64,000 nucleotides of DNA from Batrachochytrium dendrobatidis JAM81 (GCF_000203795.2 NW_006281104.1:81936-145935), one strand, 5' to 3'. Counted from the first letter of the stretch, positions 48,181 to 60,427 are shown. Numbers and translations: made by a program. The notes: a model not told the origin generated them from the sequence alone.

Positions 48181-48952
48181 TGTATCATGCCATACATTGT
48201 AATGTGTGTGATATGTTCAAGCCGTGCATGTATTGGATCAGTCCAGTGTGTATTGTAGTTGTTTGATACACGATGATACGCATACTATTGCATTGGTAAT
48301 ACATGGCATGAATTGAATACACATTCCAAGTGTGTCAATCATGGCATGGATTGTTTGAATCCATCACTGTATATCTGGATGACCATGTCGATACTAAATG
48401 TGCGATATCAACTGTTTGAATATGGTATACTGTTGCAAATATCATGACTATCACATTCCATTAGCATGTCTGATCATATTGCACCAATCGACCAGTATAC
48501 GATCACTGCATACATCAACATGTGATACTTGATACACGACAGAGTTGGCACTGCAACTGATGCGTGTGATCAGTCAGGCTATTGATGCAACCATTTTGAC
48601 ACCACAATCAACGAGTAAAACCAGTCAAGTTGATCGAGTTGATCGAATCTGATATCAACACACATGACTGTTGTTGGTATTAGTGTTGCATGTGCCAATA
48701 CGACATGACGAGCAATATCATATCAACACAATACACACATGCATGTCAGCATCATCAATGTGTACAACTATGCAATATACAATCAACTGTATTGTATTGT
48801 ATTGGAAATACAAGTGTCAATGTACAATATGATATGATACCAACCAAGATTGTACAATAATCAGATATAATGCATACACATCCAATGTAAAATGTCAAAT
48901 GGTAGTTGTATTGTATTTTATTCAAACAAAAATATAACATACTCGGTTAGAA
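48181..48952. other. Non-coding accessory DNA, rich in CAAT/ATTG words
   Basis: No gene seen on either strand. Many CAAT, TGAT and ATGA words give it a texture unlike the core intergenic regions to the left. Confidence 0.4.
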
Positions 48953-49801
48953 TCAGTCCAAATTAGTATTCGAATCAATCAATAGTTTGCGATCACCACT
49001 TTTGTCTTGATTCCAGCCTAATTCAAATCCATCTTTAATTTCGCGATAAACTTTCTGTAAACGAGAAGATTTGGAAGCCTTTTGTGTGCTGGATGATGCT
49101 TGAGTGGGTTGGACTGTAGACGTTTCGCTTGATGATGATGGACTTTTATGATGTTGTGATGAACTATGAGCTCCACTAGTAGAGTCTTGTTGGGATCCTA
49201 ACTGTTGGCTTGGTGCAGAATTGCTAAATGTTTTGACGAGTTTTGTAAACTCGGGATCTGATTCCAAAAATCTCGTGTAATATTCGAATGGTTGATACTG
49301 ATTTTTCCCAAACAAGCGATTTAGAAGCTGCGCTTTGGTTTTACCTAATTTGAAAGTAAGATTAAACAAATCGAAATGCCGCTGCATCTTTATAAGTTCA
49401 TAGAGAGTTTTTCGTTCTTGTTCAAGTTTATCTTCAAGTTCCTGGAGCTTTTCGCTGTGCTTTGAACCATTCTCGCTAATCTGAGATTTACGTGGCAGCT
49501 TTTTAATTTTTTTATTCAGCCGTTTTACCAATTTTTCTTGAACATGCATTTTAGATTGTGTCAACTTCTGCATTTCCTCTGCATTATCATAATCTTTCTT
49601 CGCCTGTGTGTACTCTTTGATCAACTTCATATCCTTATCTGAAAAGTTGCTAAAATCAATTGGAGGTATAACTTGTGCACTGGGAATGACGGTTGAAGTG
49701 CTAGCTCCGGCACTTGCAGCTGCACTGGGATTGACCGGGATGGCTGTAGTAACCGAGCAAACAGCCAATATCGATGACAATACAACAATTGATAGTTTCA
49801 T
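48953..49801 (-). CDS. Secreted coiled-coil protein with Ser-rich tail, family member 2
   Basis: 282 residues from the ATG at 49801. Signal peptide MKLSIVVLSSILAVCSVTTA, cleavage likely before IPV. A Ser/Ala-rich stretch precedes Lys/Glu-rich helices (DKDMKLIKEYTQAKKDYDNA, HSEKLQELEDKLEQERKTL). After LNRLFGKNQYQPF a Ser/Gln/His/Thr-rich tail (SSSQHHKSPSSSSE) follows, then a basic end. The signal peptide, promoter box and TATA at -60 match members 1 and 3; the mature region is different and longer. No introns. Function unknown. Confidence 0.75.
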   Translation of the reverse strand: MKLSIVVLSSILAVCSVTTAIPVNPSAAASAGASTSTVIPSAQVIPPIDFSNFSDKDMKLIKEYTQAKKDYDNAEEMQKLTQSKMHVQEKLVKRLNKKIKKLPRKSQISENGSKHSEKLQELEDKLEQERKTLYELIKMQRHFDLFNLTFKLGKTKAQLLNRLFGKNQYQPFEYYTRFLESDPEFTKLVKTFSNSAPSQQLGSQQDSTSGAHSSSQHHKSPSSSSETSTVQPTQASSSTQKASKSSRLQKVYREIKDGFELGWNQDKSGDRKLLIDSNTNLD

Positions 49802-49860
49802 TATACTGGTTTGATCGAGCAAGTTGTAATGGTTGTTATTTGACACGTCGGCTTTGGATC

Positions 49861-49941
49861 GTATTTATATCCACTATTGAATGGATAGTATCAAAAGTAC
49901 ATTCCTTGGATGACCGTCCTAAGGGATTTGTGTTGTCAGGG
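49861..49941 (-). promoter_or_regulatory. Shared promoter module of the secreted family, copy 2
   Basis: On the minus strand: CCCTGACAACAC...TCCCTTAGG at 49941-49918 followed by TATAAATAC at 49869-49861, 60 bp before the ATG, as in members 1 and 3. Confidence 0.65.
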
Positions 49942-51330
49942 TTGATGGTGATTTGTCATCAATGTCAAAGTTTAAGGGAATATATATTTATATAACCGCA
50001 ATATTGGTTGGACCACTGCATGGCTATGCATTCGAATATCATATGGCTGATTGTGTAGTTTCTCACCCTTATCCACCCTAAAAAGGGTTGGTGTGCCAAC
50101 ACATGAATAAATATATACATGTTTAAACAAGACTATATGCAACTGAATGTCAGCTCAGTTGTTGGATGGTCATCAATATGTGTTGTGGTTGACATGATTC
50201 AACATGTAGTTTAATGATGCTCTGCATTCAACTCGACACGATCAATCATCACTACACATTGTCCAGTAATTCAATCAATCAACTGAATCAATACAATGCA
50301 GTTCATGTTGCAACCACAATGTCACATTGATGATCAATGACTTGCAACTGTTGTGTTGGCATATTGCATGTTGTGTGCTATTATATCAACATTGATTGTC
50401 ATTATATAGCTGTATCAACCACACATTATGATCATATGTCATGATTGACTCGTATTCTGGATTGATACACTCATTCCACTCCATTGTATTCCATTGCATC
50501 ACTCGAACACAAACATCGTATGACTTGTTGATTGATAATACCCATATTGATCGAATACACACTACATGACACATGTCAGGTTAGCGTATACATTCCACTA
50601 TATATCACATCATGTTGCTGATACCACGCATTGTGATTCAACAGTCAATCTGTATTCGAGTTCAACTACAATTGATTGTGTCAATCATAATATACACGAC
50701 CAATTGTAGTCGAGTTGATGTGACTGAATAGAGTCCGAGTCATCATGTTCATATCAAACCATTGCAAACCATTACAAGTCTATTGTACAACTCCACTTGT
50801 GTTGATTACAACATGCTATTCATAAATGTATCATATTGTCCTGTAATGACTGTGCATGACTGTACATGATTGTTTGGAACCAGTAGCTACGTTGATTGAT
50901 ATCCACAATATGATCCAGTAGTCGTCCAGATTGTGTGTTGTATTTGGTGTGTTGGGTGATGATATCAACCTGTAGTCAAGGTTTGACTATCTGGACATGT
51001 CGGTGACTTTTTACCAACTGTGTGCAACTCGATGTCCAATATCGAGTCATGTCATTGGTCAATTGATTGGTTCAATTCATCAGTGGGTTTGCAGGATCCA
51101 TGTGGTGTGCAGCACTTTCAAGAGTATGAAGAATCTGTTTCAGTATTGGAACTTAGTAAATGGATCAACATACTAACCTGACCATGATTGTGGTGGTTAT
51201 AGCAGTCGAGTCGTAAAGCTTATTCTGGCAATCATTGATGGTTTGGACAGTCATTTGAATAATCGTTTGGATGTCAGGTTATGGTATCCTGATTGACAAC
51301 TCGACTCGGATACAACTCTGATTTGGACAA
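49942..51330. other. Non-coding accessory DNA up to an assembly gap
   Basis: 1.4 kb with no supported gene. Repeat-like, rich in CAAT, TGAT and ATTG words. Confidence 0.4.
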
Positions 51331-51616
51331 NNNNNNNNNNNNNNNNNNNNNNNNNNNNNNNNNNNNNNNNNNNNNNNNNNNNNNNNNNNNNNNNNNNNNN
51401 NNNNNNNNNNNNNNNNNNNNNNNNNNNNNNNNNNNNNNNNNNNNNNNNNNNNNNNNNNNNNNNNNNNNNNNNNNNNNNNNNNNNNNNNNNNNNNNNNNNN
51501 NNNNNNNNNNNNNNNNNNNNNNNNNNNNNNNNNNNNNNNNNNNNNNNNNNNNNNNNNNNNNNNNNNNNNNNNNNNNNNNNNNNNNNNNNNNNNNNNNNNN
51601 NNNNNNNNNNNNNNNN
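51331..51616. other. Assembly gap (286 N)
   Basis: A run of 286 N within repeat-like DNA. The size is not a round number, so it was probably estimated from paired reads. All apparent open frames across it are artefacts. The 258 bp between the gap and 51874 show no gene. Confidence 0.95.
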
Positions 51617-51874
51617 AACTTGAGCATGTCCAGTTTTGTAGTAATCCATTTGATCACATTGACAGAATCAAGCAATGATCTGATTCAACAACACCGAATG
51701 ATGCATCCATATCACTTGTATCAATCAATTGTACACAATCAGTCAATATAATCAACAATCACTGTCATGATTGACATGATTGATTCAATTTATTCAATTT
51801 ATTCGATCCATTCAATTGCATAGATCTGACTGGCATTGCAACTCATTGTTGTAAAATCACAACCTCACAATCCA

Positions 51875-54800
51875 TCACCAACGATCAAAATTATATACCA
51901 GCTCATATCTGTATTCGTTGTATACCGCTGTGATTTGAGTTCGGTCACTTGTCAATTCATCTCGATAGTGTTTGGCTTCAGCTGGTGATTGAACACCTTG
52001 AATATACTGCGTGATATCATTCCACAGTTCAGGTGGTACGTGTGCCTTGTCAAGACTCGAGTTGTACCATTGTGGTTGTTGTGGAGCCACATGCGCAGTC
52101 GAAACAATCCGACAAGATGGATTTACTACAAAAAATGTCAGAATCTTGCAGTGTCCTGGTTGAGTTGGATCTGCAAGTTCAAATGATTGTTCTTTGTGTT
52201 GGTATCGATTGGGATAAACTACACATCGACCATTTGATACTTCAAGCGATCCTAGATACTGATTGCGTCGTGATTCTCGATTAATAATGCCATACACATC
52301 TTTCCAATACATATCTGATGCTATTTGATATTCAAAACGATCAACAGCCTCGCGGTAATCGAGTTTGGGTGTGGTGATATTTTCCACGTCGTAGTAATAC
52401 AGTCCAACTGCAACAATCGATTCGTTAGCTGAACCTTCATTGTACCAGTTTCCCTTGTCGTATTTAGGTTTGGATGGTGTCAATTGAATGTTGGTGAGTT
52501 TGACAATGACTTGTAGATTACGACCACGCAGTGATACTGGTTTTGCTGATTCATATTTGGGTTCAAAATGTTCCGGAAGTGTTGGTACATACACGGGACG
52601 AGTGACCTCAGTATCCAGTTCCATATCATCATGGTTTGATTGGTTTGGTGGTTTATATCGATTTGTGTCATTGTGAATATCAATATACCTGAACATTGGA
52701 TCCATCGTTCTGAACAGACTTTCAAACATTGGGACAAAACATTTGAATATTTTGGCAATGCATTTGTACATGTCTCGATGCCATATCGGATTCAGATTGT
52801 TGATGTATGAGTTGATGGTCACACTGCCATCCTGTTCGACACGGAATTCACTCGGAAGCCATTGGAATTTGGATGATATAAACTCGGGATTGCCTTCAAT
52901 GATGGGCATATCTGAAACAAGTCGAGTCGATAACAATATATCGCATGGTACCATTGTGGTGTATTTGAGTCGTATACTCAGTGGTGTAATCATCGTTTGT
53001 CCATATACAACACTGTACATTGATGCATCAATCAGATTGTGCACCATTTGACCAGTGTTGTGATTTGATCCATGTTCAATATCCGATACATTTGTCATCA
53101 ATCGCGTATATACATTGTCAGGTATGCCGTTGTCCAGTATATACGTCTGTTCAACAGGTCCTGGTACAATTGTGCCAAATCCATCACTGCCACTACAAAC
53201 AAGCTGTTTGACAAAAACCCCGAGTTGTTCCAATGCAAGATTAAATGTTGATGGTGATATATTCCGATCGAGTGAGTCTGTCCTCCATTGCTCCACAATA
53301 TGCTGGTTTGTGATATCGATCCGCCACATGGGTTTGCAAAGTATAGATTGCAGATACTGGATATACTGCATCTCGACAAGTGTGCGTGCATTTCCATGTT
53401 TATATCCGGCCATTCCAGATTTCATATCAATTTCGGCATTGTCGTTGTATAGCTGAATACTTGAACTAGCAACGTGAACCAGGTGCTGGAAACACGTTTC
53501 AATGATCTGGCCAGCAACCCTTTTGTTTCTGTATTCAGCAGTATCCGATTTTACAATAGCCGTTAGATTTTCAAATATCCCGCCTTGATCCAACTCGGTA
53601 CGTATTGAACTGTCGGGATGATTGTCGGCAAAATTCACAAGTGTTTTGAGTAGGTTTACAATACTAGTGTTACTACCATTATAATCATATAGATCTATAT
53701 TTCTACGTGAATAAATAGTGATGAGCTGCTTTACAATTCCATATTCTCGAAACACCTTGATCATCTTGGCCTTGTTTGTAGATTTCTCAATAATGCTGCT
53801 GACATGGCTCAACAGGTGCAAACAGCCACGTATACCAGCATCACATGCCGATATCGTCAATTGCTCAAAAATTGGCGACCGTACAAGCGATACAGGAAAG
53901 TTGCGCATTTTGGATGCAACTCTTCCAGCTACTTCGATTATGCGTGCTCTTAGTCCAGAGTTGTCGCTGTATCTGGTACACAAGTCGTTCAGCGGTTGAA
54001 TCAAATCCAGCCTCATCAACTCGGCTGAAACTATTTCACAATCTTTATAGTCGCAAAAACTCTGAATAGTATAAATACTTTGACTAATCACTTCTTGATC
54101 GACACTCCTGTATTCATGTCATGTCAATCCAACCATGTCAAATTCATCAATTGTGATGACTGAACACACATTCATGCATAACATCACATACCTGAGCATA
54201 TTGACCAGTGCTGGAATGATGCCACATTTCACTGCTTTTACTGGGTCATGACGATGGATCTTCCAATACATGGTTTCAAGATTTTTGATAAACCCAACAG
54301 CAACTGAACCACTAGATGATTCCAGTCGTGAAACAAGTCTTGACAACACGATGCCAAACTAATGATATTGTTCAATGTCAAATATACAATCAACAAGACA
54401 AGACATGCCACTGTCCAAACTGATCCAACATTGTATCATTGTAAACATACGTTTTCATCGTCAATATCATGACAAGCTTTCAAAAACAGGCCAATCGCCA
54501 ATGTGAGCACTTGTTGATCAGACTCGTGAACAATAATCTCAACCATTGGCTTGATGTCAAATTTACACTCCTCACTCCAGAGTTCATAACTGAACAACTG
54601 TGTACATGATTTCATCGCCTATATGCATATTGACACTAGATGGGTTGAATGTCAATCATTTGATCAATATCAATCATGACTTGCCGCCATTTTGACTTGA
54701 CGACTTGGTGATTGCATGAGTTGTGCAAGTTGGTTGCTTAGTCGATGTGATACTTTGAACCGATCATCACTGTACACCATTCTCGCAAACACTGCAGTAA

Positions 54801-55186
54801 ACTTCATTACTTTGATCTACACAACACATGTTGATTATTTTAGTCATGAACAATCCATTATTGTTGCAATATATGAATACCTGTAAACTGGGTCGATTAT
54901 ACTCCAAATACTTGGCTGTGATATCTTCCAGTCCAATACTCTGTAAGCGAGGCACTATAACTTTAAAGCCTGTCATTTCAAACCAACACAAAGTCAGCAA
55001 TGGTTTGAATTCATCAATAATACAACTGCTATTAAACTTACATGAATCATGTTCTTCCAACTCCAGTATCAATACAAGCAGTCTGTCCCATATTTCATCA
55101 GCCTTGTATAGTTAGGCATCCGTTGTTAACAGTTTCAAATCTTCCAGGTGTTTGATAAACTCTTTCATAACATCATCCAACTTCAT
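51875..55186 (-). CDS. Armadillo-like helical protein fused to a DUF4246 domain, with an in-frame stop in exon 1
   Basis: Exons on the minus strand: 55186-55042, 54969-54881, 54816-54685, 54618-54451, 54358-54192, 54107-51875. The N-terminal part is a chain of amphipathic helices like armadillo/HEAT repeats (LMQSPSRQVKMAAMKSCTQ, VKCGIIPALVNMLRSVDQ, EVISQSIYTIQSFCDY). The C-terminal half matches the fungal DUF4246 pattern: MYSVVYGQTMI, FQWLPSEFRVEQDGSVTIN, SYINNLNPIWHRDMYKCIA, GHCKILTFFVVNPSCRIVS and HVAPQQPQWYN. The intron 54684-54619 uses a GC donor. Codon 25 of exon 1 is TAA (55114-55112), while the frame continues sensibly on both sides, so the gene carries a nonsense mutation, a sequence error, or a start further downstream (for example near 54807). 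Function of DUF4246 unknown. Confidence 0.75.
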
Positions 55187-56639
55187 GTTTGATAAAATTA
55201 GTAAAGTTGAATTTTGATGATAATTTCATTCATGCGAATGTCCAACAATTGCCAAGAATTGTTCATGTTTGGATTGTTGTAAAACACACAAACGAGTTGT
55301 TCCATTTTAGTATTGTTTTGATCAGTTTTTTGTAACAAAATTGGATTGTTATCAAACATGCATTTAGAAATACTGTAAATTGATATTCTGAATGTGATCG
55401 TTGTGGATTTGGTTCAATAAACAAACTAGTTTACTACAACACATGGTAATGGATTACTAAACATCATCATAAATCAGATGGACTGGACTGGAATGAGATG
55501 AGATCAATGACAATTGCATTACAAACAGTGTGTTGTGATTAAACCATCGAGTATTTCCAAATACAAACTTGAATGAAAAGTCTTGCCACAAGACTGATCA
55601 ACTGTATTACTGTTTACACTGTGGTATTATTGATGTATTGTAATATTTGGTGTTCAGATACACAATGATAATGGTAGTACAAATCATGGCAGTTGTACAA
55701 ACCAAACGTGATTAAAGCCAATAATAATGTCAGACAAGATTGGATAATGAATTAGCGTGTAAATCATCAACATTGACCAAGATTGATTGAAATGGTGAGA
55801 TTGAGTTGGATGGTGATAAACACAATAAATGTGTGTACAGAGTTGTATTGACAACATTGACAGTCAAACACAATACATGAATGTGGGTTCAAACTTGGTG
55901 ATCGTACAATGTATGATTACTAAGAGTGCACAAAGTGTAGATTCAACACTATAGTATGATTGTGTGTCATATGATGATCGTTGTGTTTATTGAACAATCA
56001 ATTCCTAATATAAATGTGAATATTTAATCATTGTCTATCCCAAAATAAAATAGTGACAATCACCGAGATAAATGTGTTCCATTTTACTGAATACTGCTGT
56101 AAATGTATTCAAAACTAGAGTCCATATTCTCACACGTAACAAGAACTGAAAAATGCCATCACAGATACTAATCACAAGGAATCTAAAACCCAAGTTGCAC
56201 AACTATTATGCTTTAATTCGAGTAGATAAACAATCATCCATGTAACAACCTAAAAAACAACCGTCATGTTTTAGCATTTACACTGTAAGCCATTTGTTAC
56301 AATGTGTAAACCAAAATCATGTCTAGTGTTTGACCAACTGGTTATTTGGATCAAAACCGTGTCTGTCCAAGTTGATGATGCGATAAACCAAGAAATACAT
56401 CAAATCTCGGTAAATGCTGTCACACTTTCCAGGTTGCTGAGACTCACATTACGCACAACTTGACATGAATGGCAATGTTGATGTCGAGACTATCAATGTA
56501 TTACAGTGTATTGGTCAACAGTGACTGCAATCAATGACAATATTGCAGTCGATCCAATTCATTTGACACACATGAATGCCAATACTCGAATCAATGTGTT
56601 GACTGGAACAATCACCATCCACTTGTCAGATTCAGCATG
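55187..56639. other. Non-coding accessory DNA upstream of the DUF4246 gene
   Basis: 1.45 kb, AT-rich, no gene seen on either strand. Confidence 0.4.
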
Positions 56640-57908
56640 CAAATGCATTACTGCTGCCATTGATCGACACCATAGATACAGTCAGGAAGCACAACAAATC
56701 ACCAGCATGCCATTGACCGTGTTGCAATACAATTGACTAATATATCATGCTGTATGTTGTATCAAGTCACGTCATACAACAATATTACTGAATGAATACA
56801 GGTCACAACTGCAAGTATTCATGTGGTAATTAACTGACATTGGTGTTGATATCAAATTGATTGACTAATCGATCATCATCAACTGCATCAGTGATTGGTA
56901 TATGCAACTGATATACACCATGTTCGAGTCTGATACATGTTGATATATGCGTGTCAATCAGCAATGCAGATTTGTGACCACAAGTCGAATGTGAGTCGAG
57001 TCGATCATTAAACCAACGAATCAATGACTGCATTCTAAATGTGGTGCGATTTGATGCGTCATGACAATATATTGTCCAACAGGTTCAACATACACAACAC
57101 CGATATCCAATACATCACACATGAATACACTGCATATACAAGCAGTAGCAATGACCGATCCAAACCAACAGTGACAGAGTTATTCATCAACATATACTCG
57201 ATCATCAGTCGAGTCTGCATATATCAACTAGTTGCGACACGTCATAATCAATGTGGATTGTATTGTCCACCAATCGATCATGACAGCTAATCAATACCAA
57301 TCATGTAGTCAATACAATCACCAACATATCGATGACTGTTGACTGGCGGTTACAACTCGTCAATTGCATCCAATGTTACAGGCGATGCACATCTGATTAC
57401 TGCAAATCAACAACTTGTCAATCATATCATAGTGTGTATTGCCAACAGACCATGCAATTACAAATCAATGTATACGTGATCAACATTTGATATTTGATGG
57501 TGATGAACCAACCATGATTGATTGTATCATACAACTAATACAGCTGCATTGTCTGGTATTGATGATCGACCCAATCATGTCAAACAGTAACTAATGCGTG
57601 TATATCGAGTTTGTGTTGCATGGACACATCAAGGTGTTTGATAACGAGTCCAACGTGATGATACAAACCCAATATTATATGAATATCCAAGTTGATGAAT
57701 CAAGTCGAGGTTTGCAAAGTGTCGATATGGCAGGTCAATCAAACAAGTCAGTCAACCATTATATTGTGACTAGTGATGGCACGGTTTGAATATCAACGAG
57801 TTAGACAGTCGACAATATGGGTGATTGTGATTTGGTCAAACCGCAACACTCGCATATCACTAAACCAGTTTGATGTGCGTGATGTAAACACATACTACTG
57901 GATTGGTA
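56640..57908. repeat. Duplicated non-coding block, copy B (about 1.27 kb)
   Basis: Second copy of 43962-45229, same orientation, 12.7 kb away. It ends at TACTACTGGATTGGTA, 414 bp before the start of secreted member 3, while copy A ends 356 bp before member 1. Confidence 0.88.
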
Positions 57909-58179
57909 CAATACGATCATGTCATACTATTGTATTGGTGACAATGTGTTGTTGAACAGATGAGATCTCGAGTGCTTGCAATATAATTGGAGTGGATGTA
58001 CAATATTGCTTGTGTACCGTCATGTGGTGATATCACCTGGAATATATTGTGTAGCGACATCATAGTGCGGCAAGTATAGTCGTTAAACTTGATATCAGGG
58101 TTTAAATCAAGCAACAAATCATAATATAAAGGGTGACCCTTTCAAAGTTACCTTGACATTGGTAGTGAATCACTATTAG

Positions 58180-58260
58180 CCCTGACAACACAAATCCCTT
58201 AGAGCGGTCATTCAAGGAATATGCTTTTAATATTATCAATCTAATAATGAGTATAAATAC
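58180..58260 (+). promoter_or_regulatory. Shared promoter module of the secreted family, copy 3
   Basis: CCCTGACAACAC...TCCCTTAG at 58180-58202, then TATAAATAC at 58252-58260, 62 bp before the ATG. The box is almost identical to that of member 2. Confidence 0.65.
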
Positions 58261-58321
58261 AATATAAAAATCAATGTGCTGAATGACATTCATCTACAAC
58301 CTGTTTAACCAAACCAGTAAA

Positions 58322-58942
58322 ATGAAACTATCAATCACCATATTATCATCAATCTTGGCTGTCTGCTCAGTTACTACAGCTAGTCCAGTTTATCCCAGTT
58401 CGACCATGAGTGCTGAAGCTAGCACTTTGACAGCCTCTCCAAGCGCAAATCCAGCTGGTGGAGATATCTATCCGGGTTTTCCTAGCGCATATAATCTTGA
58501 GAAATATTGCGATCCATTCGATACTACTGAAGCGTCGTTGATCAAAGAAATTGCAAAAGCCCATGTTGGAATTGATGTGATGTCTACACAACTTGAAGGC
58601 CTACATTATCAGTATGACTTTCAAAAAGGAGTGATTATTAAAGTGGAGCAACAACTCGAAACTCTGCGTCAAACTCCGGGTCAGGAGTTGGGTGCTGCTG
58701 AAGCCAGGCTTAAGATGCAGTATGAGGTTCTTGATGGACTCAAAAATGAGCTGAAAGAACTCGTTAAGAAAGCTTCGGATATAATTAAGAAAGAAGAGAG
58801 TTTGGAGAAAAAGCTTACAGAGCACTTGTCGCCTGGATCATCAGCGAATGGCGGTATCCTAAAATTAAAAACAGTTTCCGGATATAAGGAATGCTACGAG
58901 TTCTTCTTTCATTATGCTCGGATTGTTACAATCCGAGCATAG
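58322..58942 (+). CDS. Secreted coiled-coil protein, family member 3
   Basis: 206 residues, no introns. Signal peptide MKLSITILSSILAVCSVTTA, cleavage likely before SPV. A Ser/Ala/Pro-rich stretch is followed by long Lys/Glu/Leu-rich helices (LKMQYEVLDGLKNELKEL, KKASDIIKKEESLEKKL) and a C-terminal Cys/aromatic segment (YKECYEFFFHYARI) that parallels the KKCFSIFYND end of member 1. An in-frame ATG at 58283 lies in the conserved leader; the ATG at 58322 is preferred because it is shared by all three members. Topology is like member 1, but the mature sequences are hardly alignable. Confidence 0.75.
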   Translation: MKLSITILSSILAVCSVTTASPVYPSSTMSAEASTLTASPSANPAGGDIYPGFPSAYNLEKYCDPFDTTEASLIKEIAKAHVGIDVMSTQLEGLHYQYDFQKGVIIKVEQQLETLRQTPGQELGAAEARLKMQYEVLDGLKNELKELVKKASDIIKKEESLEKKLTEHLSPGSSANGGILKLKTVSGYKECYEFFFHYARIVTIRA

Positions 58943-60340
58943 TGAAACTCTCCAAGATTCTGGTATTCAGCAACAAACTCCTCAACCAAACTCATCACAT
59001 TGTTGGAGTTGAGTAAACTATCAACAATCTCATCTAGAATATACTACAATACAGCGTGTATTGCATGTTGGTTTACTTGTTATTTGCCATGCATCCAATG
59101 TCATCCATTAATAAACATCCTGTATTGTTAAACCATAGTGTATTATATTAATGGTTTGATCATATTGCATCAAACAACTACTATGCATTGAGTTGATCAC
59201 TGCAGTGTCACTGCTGAATCCATGCGATTGTGTATATTGTCATTTTGGGTTACCAATCAACCCATTCCATTTGACACCAACTCATTGATACCACTGGACT
59301 ATTTGATCCAAATGATACGGCTGGTTCTGACAATTTGACAGTATCCACAAATCCATGTTTAATGTTTGCATACATCCCATTGATATACTACAAACTGACA
59401 TTGAACGTCACATTACATTGTTTTGGTCTTGAATGGTACGATATGTATCAACCGATGTTTTGTATTCACATCCACATCCAGTATATACAACAAATATGTC
59501 CATAATTCAACATATCAGCCATATTTGATTTGACAGTCATTTGTCACATTGTTGTGTAGTTGCAATGATCAGTATCAATCATTTGCATGTAGTCAGCTGT
59601 CTAGTGTAATGTATGCAGTATGATCACACAGCATGTCATCTGGTGATATAGCATACACTACAACCATAACCGGAAACATCGATCGTCAATTGTCGTCCTA
59701 ATCAATATCAACAGTTGCATCAAACAAATCCACAAATGCACAACTCGGCAAGTGCAATGCATACAACTACAACATGTGTATACGAATACCGATCGTGTCC
59801 AACTATAAGCTATGTATATTGAAACCATTGGATAGTATGTCCGACACGTCATTGGCATTGATAGTCAAGTAGTCTTGCGAGTGATCATGCATGCAACAGG
59901 TTAACATGGTTGACATGTTAGTATCGGCTGTATCAATGTGACTATATTCCAAGAACTGATCAAACACGGCTCAACATCAAGTTTGTTTCTAGCAATGGGT
60001 TTATTGTGGTACCAAACATCGACCACAGTTGTTGATTGTTCAAAAACTCGCTGTTGGAGTATTACTGGCAGCTATTTCAGTATCTGGAAATTCGTATTGT
60101 TTGCAATTGAGTTCATATTACTTGTGAGGATCGTGAACATATGACGGCATATTGATGGTTGTCATTATTGTCAAGTGTGTTGCAGTTGATTGAAGGTGTG
60201 AAGGAATGAATCAATATTCGATTGTGTTGTTTATTAACAAGAAAGTGAGTGTGTTTATAAGATGGAAGAAACCAAGAAAGTCATGTGAATTCCAGTTCAA
60301 ACGTCATTGTTGATGGTTTTTGATTGTTAAACTATTCAGA
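58943..60340. other. 3' flank of secreted member 3 and spacer
   Basis: The first 200 bp resemble the 3' flank of member 1. No gene seen in the remainder. Confidence 0.4.
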
Positions 60341-60427
60341 AATGTCTCACATTCACACACTACTAATGTCTCACACAATGCAAGTCAACACTCTCACACT
60401 AGTAATGTCTCACATTAATGAGACATT
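60341..60427. promoter_or_regulatory. Three AATGTCTCACA words and a 9-bp inverted repeat upstream of the CRN gene
   Basis: AATGTCTCACA-type words start at 60341, 60365 and 60404. The last is part of a perfect inverted repeat: AATGTCTCA (60404-60412), spacer CATTAA, TGAGACATT (60419-60427). The cluster is about 160-245 bp before the CRN start, so it may be a protein-binding site; this is inference. Confidence 0.4.

Noticed and set aside
51251..51751. Open frames running across the 286-N gap
   Set aside because: Almost entirely N; artefacts of translation through a gap.
55103..55130. 28-nt mini-intron that would remove the TAA in the DUF4246 gene
   Set aside because: GTTAAC...ACAAG with a branch-like CTAAC is present, but removing 28 nt shifts the frame away from ADEIWDRLL, and the length is too short for a normal intron.
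43962..57908. The 1.27-kb duplicated block as a transposon
   Set aside because: No open reading frame for a transposase, no terminal inverted or long terminal repeats, and no clear target-site duplication seen at its ends.
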